This document shows, in pieces, positions 24,500 through 32,747 of a stretch of DNA of 51,238 nucleotides. The DNA comes from Ruminococcus sp. (GTDB lineage: Bacteria > Bacillota > Clostridia > Oscillospirales > Ruminococcaceae), in NCBI GenBank assembly GCA_031262105.1, contig JAISIH010000040.1:1-51238 (forward strand), given 5' to 3'. Each line of letters begins with the position of its first letter. Within the stretch, counting starts at the first letter, position 1. Position numbers and translations under genes: made by a program. The notes under the pieces were generated by a model. It was not told the origin of the DNA. It saw nothing but the letters and a program-made list of their open reading frames with translations, and searched no databases.

Positions 24500-26446
24500 T
24501 TATGACAACAATTTTCCGTCTTTTGTAAGGATATATTGTAGACTTTTGTTCAGATCGTAAAGATATGCGAGACCGTATTCGACATCAAGCCGCTCAAACT
24601 TACGTTCGTCTCCTGTAATCACTGTTGCCGTTTCTTTATCGGTAAAATAGAGCTTGCCGCCGTTTATGAAATACATCTCGTCTTCATTGACGATGAAACA
24701 GTTAACGTTATCATTTGCAACATCATCATAAGGGAGAAGCCCTGACGCAATAAGCACCTCTTTTTCAGCGATATTTTTATAGTAAAGCTTGTTGTCTTCG
24801 GTGAAATAATAGATACTTGAAGCGTTGTCGGTCGGGATAAAATACTTCACATTCTGCGTGATATTATAGTTTAAGATATTTTGCGGGTCACGCAAATCAT
24901 AACGGTAAACCTGATTGCGTAGCTTGAAATTTACGATGTTGCCGTCACGAGAAACCTTACAGTTAACATATCTGTTCGATACCTCGCCGGCAACATCGTT
25001 TACAATAGTGTGCATTATGTAATTATCGTCGATATAGCGAAGATGCCAATCGTAGCCGGCGTAAAGGGTACCTGCAAAACTGTCGGGGGTTTCGGCACTG
25101 TCGGGGAACAGATGTAATGAACTTCTGTATTATATTTCATCGGATGTTTCGTATATATCGCTTCCGTTTTTAATAATATATGTGTATTTACCATCTGCAT
25201 AAATCATTTCGGTATTGTCTGTATTGAAACGGTATTGCATTGAATTACTTTTGTCGCTGTAATCGACAACTTTCAGCCTGTTTTCATTGTCGCCGTATTT
25301 TTGAACATACAGCGCGCGGTCTTTTTCATAATAGATTATGCTCCCGCCGTCGGCTATAGCAATGGGTTCGATGTGTTCGTCAATGAACGTTATTTCGCCG
25401 TTTGTGTAGTAATAGTATTTAATAATGTTGTCTACTTTTTCCTGAAATAAAACAGTTTTACCGTCAGGAGAAATTAATAATCTTGAAGGTAAATAACAGT
25501 TTTCAGTAATAAGGTGATTTTCTTTTCCGTCCCATAAATAAAGATTTGCGTAATCACCTTTGCTGTCGGTATAAGCTATACCGTCCCCGGAAGCAGCCAT
25601 CTCAAAATTATGTACATAATAATCTACAAAAACAGGCTCCATGTCTTCCGCTGAAATATAGTAGAGCGTATTGTCGGTTACCGCTGTAAATGCGGCTTCT
25701 TTATGGTCGAGACTATAGGCAACGCTGCTAAACGGGCTCATTTCGTCATCTATTTGAATTTCTTTTCCATCATCTGTATAGATTGTTGTTTTTGTATCGG
25801 ACCTAATGCGAAGACCCTCGTCGTTATAGACGTAGTTCGCAGGAGTGAGTTTCCCGAGTTCGGGATTACTCACCACCGTCGGCGGTCTTATCCCATACGG
25901 CGGGGATATAATTATCTTGCAGGTTTCATCAGGAGAAAGCGATACAGCTAACTCAGGTATATCCTCCATAAGCGGATTAAACCAAAGCTTAGGATGTTCA
26001 AGATCTGCTTTTCCGTTTACGTAATTTATTTCAAGCGGACGTTCACGTTCGTCATAATACACCTCAAATTTCCTAATAACGGCGCCTGTAGATTCGACAT
26101 AATAAGCGAAGATACCGAAATCGGTGATTGTTCTAAAGCGATCGCTTATATTTGTCAGAATATAAGTGTTTTCCTCATCTGTCGCCTCAAAGGCAAAATC
26201 GGAAAGAAAATCTGTTGTCGTAACCGCTGTTGTTTCTGCAGTCGTTTCTATCGTTGTTTCTGTTGTCTCTAAGGCAGAGGTAATAACGGTTGTCTCGGAA
26301 ACGCTTTCCGTTGTGGTTAAATCAATCGAAGCGGGTAAGGTCGAAATCTCGTATATTTCCTCAACAATGCTTGCATTTTCCGTTGCATAATTACATGAAC
26401 AAAAGATAACTGCAATAACCAGAATAACCGCCGATAATCTTTTCAT
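24500..26446 (-). pseudogene. lipoprotein with beta-propeller-like repeats, interrupted by one in-frame stop
   Basis: A single reading frame of 648 codons is cut by a TAA at 25130-25132 (codon 439). Both halves are in the same frame and together align along the intact paralogue at 26443-28104. The stop falls where the paralogue has Lys (KYRND), followed on both sides of the alignment by FPDS, so a single AAA-to-TAA change explains it. The first half has a lipoprotein signal (VIFCSC), a Thr-rich linker and repeated Asp/Tyr-rich blades; the second half could restart at an ATG at 25015. Readthrough or sequencing error cannot be excluded. Starts behind GGAGG with an ATGA overlap. Confidence 0.75.
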
Positions 26447-28104
26447 ATAAGCCCTCCGCTGTCTATTATTTTGCCGTCTTTGGTAACAACACTATCGCTG
26501 TTTTTACCGCTTAATATAATTACTCCGTTATAGAAATTAAGCGACGAAAATCCCGAGGCTTGCTTTTTTATGACACTTCCGTCTGTATAATAAATTGTGC
26601 CGCCGTTTAAGAAATACATTTCGTTGTTGTTTATTATCGCACAGTAGTTATTCTCTCGAGGTTCATCGTCGTATTCCTCAAGGTCGGATATAAGAAGAAG
26701 CGGTTCTTCGTTCGGTTTCATGTAATAGAGCTTGTAGTCTTCTGTAAAATAGTAGATACTGTTCCCGTCGGCGGCAGGGATTATAAACTCGATTTTATGC
26801 GGCACGTCATATTCGTATAAACTGTTCGGGTCGGTTATTTCATAGCGAAACATCTTATTATTAAGCTTAACCGTCAAAATTTCCCCGCCACGTGAAAGTT
26901 TATAATCTATCGGCTTGAGGGTTCTGTTATTCATAACTCCGTCAAAAACTTTTACTAAGTTAAAATCTTCATCAAAGCAGTAAAGATTGCGGTCTTCTTT
27001 TATGTAAAACGTTCCCGAAAACGTGTCTGTACCGAAAGCCCGGAAGTTTTTACGTTCAACCGGCAAGTATTTAACTTCTATCGCAATACTGTCGGGGAAA
27101 AAATGATTGTCGTTTCTGTATTTATCGGTGAAACTGTTTACTAACTTACCGTCTTTTATTATAAATACTTCATCGCCCGAAACACAAATGAGTTCCGACA
27201 AATCTTTATTAAATACATAATCGTCGCCGATTACGCTGTCATCTATTTCATGAAGCTTCAATCTGTTTTCTGCATCATCGCCCTTTTGAACATAGAGCGT
27301 CTCAACAAGCCTTTCACTCTTTATGTAATAAACTATACCGTTATCGGTTATGGCGAGAGGTTCAATGTCGTCTTCGATAAATGTCAAATTTCCATGGCTA
27401 TACAAGTATGCTTTAACTGTTTGGTTAACCTTCTCTTGATACAAAACCGTTTTGCCGTCAGGGGAGATTAAGAAATTTTCGGGGTCATAACATTTTTTTG
27501 TAATAAGTGTCTTCTCGCTGCCGTCCCACAGATAAAGATATGCATTCGTATATTGGCTGTCGGTGTAGGCTATAGCGTTCCCGGAAAGTGCCATCTTAAA
27601 AAACTGCGCGTGATAGTCGATGAAAACCGGCTCCATTTTTTCGGCTGAAATATAGAAAAGCTGATAACCGACAGACTGGATATAGGCTGCTTCTTTTTTG
27701 TCGAGGCTGTAATCAAGATGGTCGTTCCAGACTTCCATTGAGTCTTTTGTTTGAATATATCTGCCGTCGGTATTATAAATTGTCGTTGTATTTTTGTCAT
27801 AATCGGAGGTTATAAAAAGCCCGCTGTCACCGTAAACATATTCATTTTGCGGCAGGGTAATTTTTGATACTATAGGCTCGCTTGTTGTAACTTCTTCAAT
27901 TTCGGTAACTGTGTCAATTTCGGTCTCTAAAGGTACAGTTTCGGTTTCGGAAAGTTTTGCTGTAGTTGTCGTTTCTTTTGTAACGGTTGTGGTTTGCGAC
28001 GTCATTGCTACGCTCATAATATCAGAAGCAAAGCTTGTCGGTTTAGTATTACATGAACACAAAAGTATACCAATAGCAAGAACGACAACCGTTATTTTTT
28101 TCAT
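26443..28104 (-). CDS. lipoprotein with Thr-rich linker and beta-propeller-like repeats
   Basis: 553 residues. The signal peptide ends at an ILLCSC lipobox, so it is probably anchored on the outer face of the membrane. A Thr/Glu-rich linker (about 30-75) is followed by many short blades with recurring motifs such as IYYFTEDYKLYY, YFLNGGTIYYTDG and LYLWDGSEKTLI, which resembles DUF5050/TolB-type propellers. Ligand unknown. The neighbour at 24500-26446 is a clear paralogue. Starts with a strong GGAGG, and the ATG overlaps the SDR gene upstream by 4 bp. Confidence 0.78.
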   Translation of the reverse strand: MKKITVVVLAIGILLCSCNTKPTSFASDIMSVAMTSQTTTVTKETTTTAKLSETETVPLETEIDTVTEIEEVTTSEPIVSKITLPQNEYVYGDSGLFITSDYDKNTTTIYNTDGRYIQTKDSMEVWNDHLDYSLDKKEAAYIQSVGYQLFYISAEKMEPVFIDYHAQFFKMALSGNAIAYTDSQYTNAYLYLWDGSEKTLITKKCYDPENFLISPDGKTVLYQEKVNQTVKAYLYSHGNLTFIEDDIEPLAITDNGIVYYIKSERLVETLYVQKGDDAENRLKLHEIDDSVIGDDYVFNKDLSELICVSGDEVFIIKDGKLVNSFTDKYRNDNHFFPDSIAIEVKYLPVERKNFRAFGTDTFSGTFYIKEDRNLYCFDEDFNLVKVFDGVMNNRTLKPIDYKLSRGGEILTVKLNNKMFRYEITDPNSLYEYDVPHKIEFIIPAADGNSIYYFTEDYKLYYMKPNEEPLLLISDLEEYDDEPRENNYCAIINNNEMYFLNGGTIYYTDGSVIKKQASGFSSLNFYNGVIILSGKNSDSVVTKDGKIIDSGGLI

Positions 28105-28799
28105 ATAAAACCTCCGTCAACCGTTAAGACCTGTCCTGTTATGAATTCTGCCTGTTCACTGCACAGAAAGAATATCGCTTTTGCAATCTCAGACGCGTTC
28201 CCGAGGCGTGAGAGGGGAGTATTCCCGATTATTTCCGAAACGCTCTCATCGTCAAGATTTTTATTCATATCCGTGTCAATAACCCCGGGTGCAACGGCAT
28301 TAACGCGGATTCCCGAGGGTCCGGCTTCTTTCGCAAGCGCTTTTGTTAAGCCGATAACCGCCGCTTTTGAGATACTGTATATAACTTCGCAAGACGCTCC
28401 CGTTATACCCCAGATTGACGAAACATTTACGATTGCCCCGCGTTTTCGATTTATCATGTAAGGCAAAAAAGCTTTACAGGACAGGTAGTATGCCTTGACG
28501 TTAATATCCATAACCCTGTCGTAATCGGATTCGGTGCAGTCTGTGAAAAGTTTTTGCAAAGCGATTCCTGCATTGTTAATGAGGATATCCGCGCCGCCGT
28601 AATTTTTCTTAACATATTCCGCAAGCTTAAGTATGTCATCAGGCTTTGAAAAATCCGTCTTAACATAATCAATGGCAGAGGATTTTTGCGGGGTTTTATA
28701 AAATGTCCCGATAACATTATAGCCTTTTTGTGAAAAAAGCTCCGCCGTCGCTTTCCCGATGCCTCTTGATGCACCTGTTACCAAAACCGTATCAGCCAA
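28101..28799 (-). CDS. SDR oxidoreductase, FabG-like
   Basis: 232 residues, short-chain dehydrogenase. Cofactor loop TGASRGIGKATAEL at the N-terminus, NNAGIALQ, the catalytic Ser in NVSSIWG and the Tyr-Lys pair in YSISKAA. Close in form to 3-oxoacyl-ACP reductases, but not in a fatty-acid gene cluster; its neighbours are an acyltransferase-like membrane protein and lipoproteins, so the substrate is open. TTG start at 28799, seven bases after GGGGTG, overlapping the preceding gene by 8 bp. Confidence 0.88.
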   Translation of the reverse strand: MADTVLVTGASRGIGKATAELFSQKGYNVIGTFYKTPQKSSAIDYVKTDFSKPDDILKLAEYVKKNYGGADILINNAGIALQKLFTDCTESDYDRVMDINVKAYYLSCKAFLPYMINRKRGAIVNVSSIWGITGASCEVIYSISKAAVIGLTKALAKEAGPSGIRVNAVAPGVIDTDMNKNLDDESVSEIIGNTPLSRLGNASEIAKAIFFLCSEQAEFITGQVLTVDGGFI

Positions 28800-29559
28800 G
28801 CTTAATCACCCCTGTCAGGAATAAAACAAACAATATTGCGGGTTGGTGAAGGATATAGAACAAAAGCGAATGTCTGCCGATAAATTCAAGCGGCAAGGCG
28901 CGTACTTTATAGAAAAACTTCGGGAAACGCCCCTTAACAATCGGAGCGGCAAGGGCAGTCCCGGCGAGGAATATGAAGAAATTCGGAACGAGCGGGAAAT
29001 AATCAGCGGAATGAAAAGCCGGGCTTATCATTCCGAGCGGATAGAGCCACATAGTCCTCGGCACGAACATTCCATGCGGCGGGTAGATTAAAAATATCAC
29101 GTAAAGGGCGATTGATATGAAAAACAGCAGACCCCAAGGCATATCAAGCTTTTCAAGCCCCGGTCGGATAACGGAATATATCATCATCGAAAGCCCGATG
29201 AAGGTTAAAACTCCGAATACTATTGTTATATCCGCTGCACCGGTGATATTTTCAGCGGCGGCGGTAACAAGCGTTATAACCTGCCCGAATAGGAATATTA
29301 TCACGCCGCGCTTTAAGGAATTTCGCGAAAAATGTGTACTGATTCCCGAAACAACGAAGAGGAGCGACACAAAGAAGGTATGCAAAAAGCCCCACCAATC
29401 CGTATAAAAGAAGGGAAGCGGTACGCCCGCGAAGGTTATAAGGTCGTAAAAGACATGGTACAGCATTATGTAGACCATGGCAAAACCGCGCAGCATATCT
29501 ATACTGTATACGCGGTGTTGCCTGTCGTACGTGGTTAATTTTGTGTCTAAGTTAATCAT
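28792..29559 (-). CDS. DUF1624 / HGSNAT-like membrane acyltransferase
   Basis: 255 residues with about seven membrane helices. The N-terminal RVYSIDMLRGFAMVYIMLYH, the SLLFVVSGIS helix and the C-terminal FIGRHSLLFYILHQP are typical of heparan-alpha-glucosaminide N-acetyltransferase-like (DUF1624) proteins, which move acyl groups across membranes in other systems. The start is uncertain: ATG at 29559 has AAGG touching it, and an upstream in-frame ATG at 29577 lies inside a perfect hairpin. First gene of a leftward operon with the SDR and the lipoproteins. Confidence 0.8.
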   Translation of the reverse strand: MINLDTKLTTYDRQHRVYSIDMLRGFAMVYIMLYHVFYDLITFAGVPLPFFYTDWWGFLHTFFVSLLFVVSGISTHFSRNSLKRGVIIFLFGQVITLVTAAAENITGAADITIVFGVLTFIGLSMMIYSVIRPGLEKLDMPWGLLFFISIALYVIFLIYPPHGMFVPRTMWLYPLGMISPAFHSADYFPLVPNFFIFLAGTALAAPIVKGRFPKFFYKVRALPLEFIGRHSLLFYILHQPAILFVLFLTGVIKLG

Positions 29560-29565
29560 CCTTAT

Positions 29566-29676
29566 ATGTAAAGCCATTTGGCTTTACATCAATATTTGTT
29601 AAAATAGTTTTGGCAAGGTAAATGCCTTGCCGGTCATTTGGGCGGTTTCATGTATTAAGCATCTGTTAAGCTTAAT
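29566..29676. repeat. three-hairpin cluster
   Basis: Three stems stand in the short gap between two leftward genes: ATGTAAAGCC/GGCTTTACAT (29566-29589, 10 bp, loop ATTT), GGCAAGG/CCTTGCC (29612-29631) and ATTAAGC/GCTTAAT (29654-29676). The last overlaps the stop of the 29672 gene. The style resembles the six-hairpin element, but I cannot align it to those copies, so it is listed separately. Confidence 0.5.
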
Positions 29677-30412
29677 CTCTTGTCATTGTTTCGGCAACCT
29701 TTACAGCCTCATCAAGACCGAGGTTATGGAAACGACCTGCCGGGAATAGCCTGCCGCATTTTTTATCGTCAACGAATGCGCCGACAACCACACCGGGGAT
29801 TGCGGATTCGGGAGCGTTCGGTGCGCCCGGACCGCCGAGGTCGGTTCTGCACCAGCCCGGGTCGGTAAGGCTTATGATAACGTCCGTACCCTCGGTGAGT
29901 GTGCCGAGGTCGCGGGTGAATTTGTCGAGGGCGGCTTTTGAAGCAGAATAGCCCGCCTGTTGCGGCTCTTTGTCGATGCCGCTTGTTGTATTTATAATCC
30001 GACCGAAACCTTTTTTCTGCATTTTCGGGAGGAAGTGATAACATATAAATGCGGGTGCGATTGTGTTTATATAAAAGCTGTCAACGAAATCGACAACAGG
30101 CGTGTCGAACGGGTTTGTCCGATATGCAATCTGTACGGCGGCGTTGTTGAAAACAAGGTCAACATCAACGCCGAACGAGTCAATCTCGCGAAGCATCGCG
30201 AAAACCGATTCGGGGTTTTGCAGGTCACAGGCTACCGATTTACATTCCACACCTTTTGCAGTAAGCTTATCAACCATCTTTTGGTTATGTTCGAGCGAAC
30301 GGCTTTGGATAATGATATTTGCTCCGCGATCCGCCATAAATTCCGCAACAAGCGCGCCTATTCCTCTTGCGCCGCCGGTTACGAGTGCCCATTTTCCCTT
30401 AACGTCTACCAT
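29672..30412 (-). CDS. SDR-family oxidoreductase
   Basis: 246 residues. TGGARGIGALVAEF cofactor loop, NNAAVQIAYR, Ser in NTTSGIDK and YSASKAALDKF. It ends with SDPGWCR-like sequence (SLTDPGWCRTDLGGPG) common in classical SDRs. Substrate unknown. It is the first of a loose group of SDR enzymes on this strand. AGG lies seven bases before the ATG. Confidence 0.86.
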   Translation of the reverse strand: MVDVKGKWALVTGGARGIGALVAEFMADRGANIIIQSRSLEHNQKMVDKLTAKGVECKSVACDLQNPESVFAMLREIDSFGVDVDLVFNNAAVQIAYRTNPFDTPVVDFVDSFYINTIAPAFICYHFLPKMQKKGFGRIINTTSGIDKEPQQAGYSASKAALDKFTRDLGTLTEGTDVIISLTDPGWCRTDLGGPGAPNAPESAIPGVVVGAFVDDKKCGRLFPAGRFHNLGLDEAVKVAETMTRD

Positions 30413-30473
30413 ATTTATACCTAACTTTCCTAAGGTTTTTTATTATTTTTCCCGATTTGTTAAAAATATTCGT

Positions 30474-31487
30474 CTATTTAAAACTCTCGACAACGCCGTC
30501 AAGCTTTTCGATTAATTTGTCACAATATGCGTCAAATTCCGGGTCTTCGGTCTGACATTCCGGGTGTGACAGACAGTAGTCTATAGTTTCTTTCACGCCG
30601 ACAGAGAAAGGCTTCTTCGCGCAAAAACCGGGAACAAGACGTTTTATCTTCGAGTTATCGAACACAACCGAATTCGCCTTATCGCCGATAAGCCCGCCCT
30701 CAAAGTCGTAATCGGAAGTTTTCGCCAACAGGTCGCTCGGCACATAGTAACGCTTAACCTCTTTCCCAAGGGCAGCGCCAATCGCATCATAGATCTGATT
30801 CCATGAAATTGACTCGTCGGAGGTTATCTGAACAGCCTCGCCGATTGCTTTTTGGTTGCCGAGCAGTCCTATAAAAGCGTCCGCGAAATCGCTGTTGTGG
30901 GTCATTGTCCAAAGGGAGGTGCCGTCGCCGTGGAGGATAACCGGCTTGCCGTCGATAATCCGCTTTATAACCTGATAGGGTCCGTTTTTTCCGTGAACGC
31001 CGAGGGGGACATTGCGTTCATCGTAGGTGTGTGACGGGCGAACGATTGTAATCGGGAAGCCAGCGTTCCTGTAAACCGAGTTGAGGTAATCTTCACAGTC
31101 GATTTTATTCCGCGAATATTCCCAATAGGGGTTGCAAAGCGGAGTAGATTCGTTTATAAGATAGTGTCCGACCGGCTTTTGATACGCAGATGCGCTTGAA
31201 ATAAATATAAACTGTGAACATTTGCCGTTAAAAAGCCTGTAATCCCTCTCCAAACTCTCGACGCCGAAAGCGATAAATTCCGCAACAACGTCGAAATACA
31301 TTCCGTCAATCTTCTTTGCGACGTCCGCTTCGTCGTAGATATTCGCAATTATCTCTTTTGCGCCCGGGATAATGTTGTTTCTGTTGCCGCGATTGAGGAG
31401 ATAGAGTTCATTTTCGGGGTTAGCAACAAGTTTTTTCGATATAGCCGTGCTTATCGTGCCTGTGCCGCCGATAAAGAGTATTTTCAT
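30474..31487 (-). CDS. extended SDR: NAD-dependent epimerase/dehydratase-like protein
   Basis: 337 residues with the GGTGTISTAISKKL Rossmann loop, FISSASAYQK (catalytic Ser) and YSRNKIDCED (Tyr-Lys pair), then VRPSHTYDER and a C-terminal GVKETIDYCLSHP helix. Resembles UDP-sugar epimerase-like proteins of Clostridia; the exact sugar nucleotide is unknown and the glycine pattern is slightly variant. RBS AAGGAA is clear. The gene stands alone between the SDR and a cell-wall-binding-repeat protein. Confidence 0.85.
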   Translation of the reverse strand: MKILFIGGTGTISTAISKKLVANPENELYLLNRGNRNNIIPGAKEIIANIYDEADVAKKIDGMYFDVVAEFIAFGVESLERDYRLFNGKCSQFIFISSASAYQKPVGHYLINESTPLCNPYWEYSRNKIDCEDYLNSVYRNAGFPITIVRPSHTYDERNVPLGVHGKNGPYQVIKRIIDGKPVILHGDGTSLWTMTHNSDFADAFIGLLGNQKAIGEAVQITSDESISWNQIYDAIGAALGKEVKRYYVPSDLLAKTSDYDFEGGLIGDKANSVVFDNSKIKRLVPGFCAKKPFSVGVKETIDYCLSHPECQTEDPEFDAYCDKLIEKLDGVVESFK

Positions 31488-31595
31488 TTTCTATTCCTTC
31501 TTTTTTTACCAATATTTACGGTAAATAAAAGCAAATTTATATTACCATACTATATAATAAACTATTTATTCACTAATGTCAATGATATTTTCAGT

Positions 31596-32546
31596 TTAAT
31601 TTATTGTCGAAATTATTTGTTTATCGAGGATTAGCTGTGAAACGGTTTCATTCATTATAGCAACAACCGCAACGGTGTATTTATCCGAAAAAACCGCTAT
31701 TCTGTCGGTGTCTTTTAGTTCTTCGCGAAAAACTTCGATAATCTCATCATTTTTAAGCTCTTTCCCGAATTTTTTCTCACACTCGTTGTAAAATTCATCG
31801 AAAAGAGCGTCACTCTGTGATTTTGTTAATTTTCTGAGTGACTTAAAATCGTCGCTTAAAACAGACGCGGGTATAACCTTCGAGGTGCCGTTAATACTCC
31901 GCAAACCGCCCGACAATTTGTCATTAACAAAAAGGTAAAGGTCGATTCCGACAGCGTTTGTTCCTGTAATCTTAAGCGCGACAGGAATAATATCTGTCGC
32001 ATACGACATGGTTTTATCACCGCCGGAGTTTATGACGGAAGGCTTTCTTGAACTCAGTTCATAAAAACTCTCTTCAAAATATCCCGAAAGACAGTTTTTG
32101 CCTCTTATATCTGTAACCATTCCGTCAGAAGCGAAGGTGTAGATTTTATTTTCAATTAAATATCCGCCGGACCGAAGCATCATTCCGTCGGCTTTGAAAT
32201 AATAAAACGCATTGCCGATTTTTATAAAGCCGGTTGCGCGTTTTCCATCCTTTAAGAAGTAACTAAAACTGCCGTTCTCCTGCTTATACCAACCGATATG
32301 CATCCTGCCGTCATCACCGAAAAGATAATGCGAGCCGCCGATAATATACGCCCCGGTAAGCATCCTGCCGACCCTGTCAAAGTAGTATGTGTAGCCGTCT
32401 ATCTTTGTAAAACCTACCGCAAGTTTACCTTTTTCAATAAGATAGACGTAACTGCCGTCGGGATTTTCAATAAACTTTGCCGCCGTCACTATCGGGAACG
32501 ATAAAATTATCACAAGTGTAAAAATCAGGCATATCATCTTTTTCAT
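31596..32546 (-). CDS. secreted protein with choline/cell-wall-binding-type repeats
   Basis: 316 residues. A signal peptide (residues 1-23, MKKMICLIFTLVIILSFP) is followed by five to six short repeats of the CW_binding_1 type: GYTYYFDRVGRMLTG, GSHYLFGDDGRMHIGW, GSFSYFLKDGKRATG and NAFYYFKADGMMLRSG. A C-terminal domain of about 170 residues with no recognised signature follows. The repeats suggest attachment to the cell surface. A perfect 10-bp hairpin lies in the leader (32547-32572). No terminator was identified. Confidence 0.82.
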   Translation of the reverse strand: MKKMICLIFTLVIILSFPIVTAAKFIENPDGSYVYLIEKGKLAVGFTKIDGYTYYFDRVGRMLTGAYIIGGSHYLFGDDGRMHIGWYKQENGSFSYFLKDGKRATGFIKIGNAFYYFKADGMMLRSGGYLIENKIYTFASDGMVTDIRGKNCLSGYFEESFYELSSRKPSVINSGGDKTMSYATDIIPVALKITGTNAVGIDLYLFVNDKLSGGLRSINGTSKVIPASVLSDDFKSLRKLTKSQSDALFDEFYNECEKKFGKELKNDEIIEVFREELKDTDRIAVFSDKYTVAVVAIMNETVSQLILDKQIISTIN

Positions 32547-32673
32547 ATAATTTTATAATAACATAAAATTATAAATTTGTCAATAAAAAGAGAAATAAAT
32601 TACAGTTACAAAAGAGCAACAATTAGTTTTAATTTATACTTGATTTGCTAAATAAAATAATATAAATTGTTAC

Positions 32674-32702
32674 TTGCAAATTACAAAGTTTTGTGTTATA
32701 AT
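32674..32702 (+). promoter_or_regulatory. sigma-A promoter of lon
   Basis: -35 TTGCAA (32674-32679), 17-bp spacer, -10 TATAAT (32697-32702), 46 bp before the lon ATG. No HrcA (CIRCE) or CtsR-type operator is evident here. Confidence 0.75.
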
Positions 32703-32747
32703 TGTTAAAGGATTCAAAAAAACGCGAAAAAGGAATTTTTTAGTCTA

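Noticed and set aside
25015-25200. 61-codon open frame bridging the two halves of the broken lipoprotein gene
   Set aside because: Other frame, no similarity to the paralogue; the two halves are already in one frame with a single stop, so no frameshift is needed.
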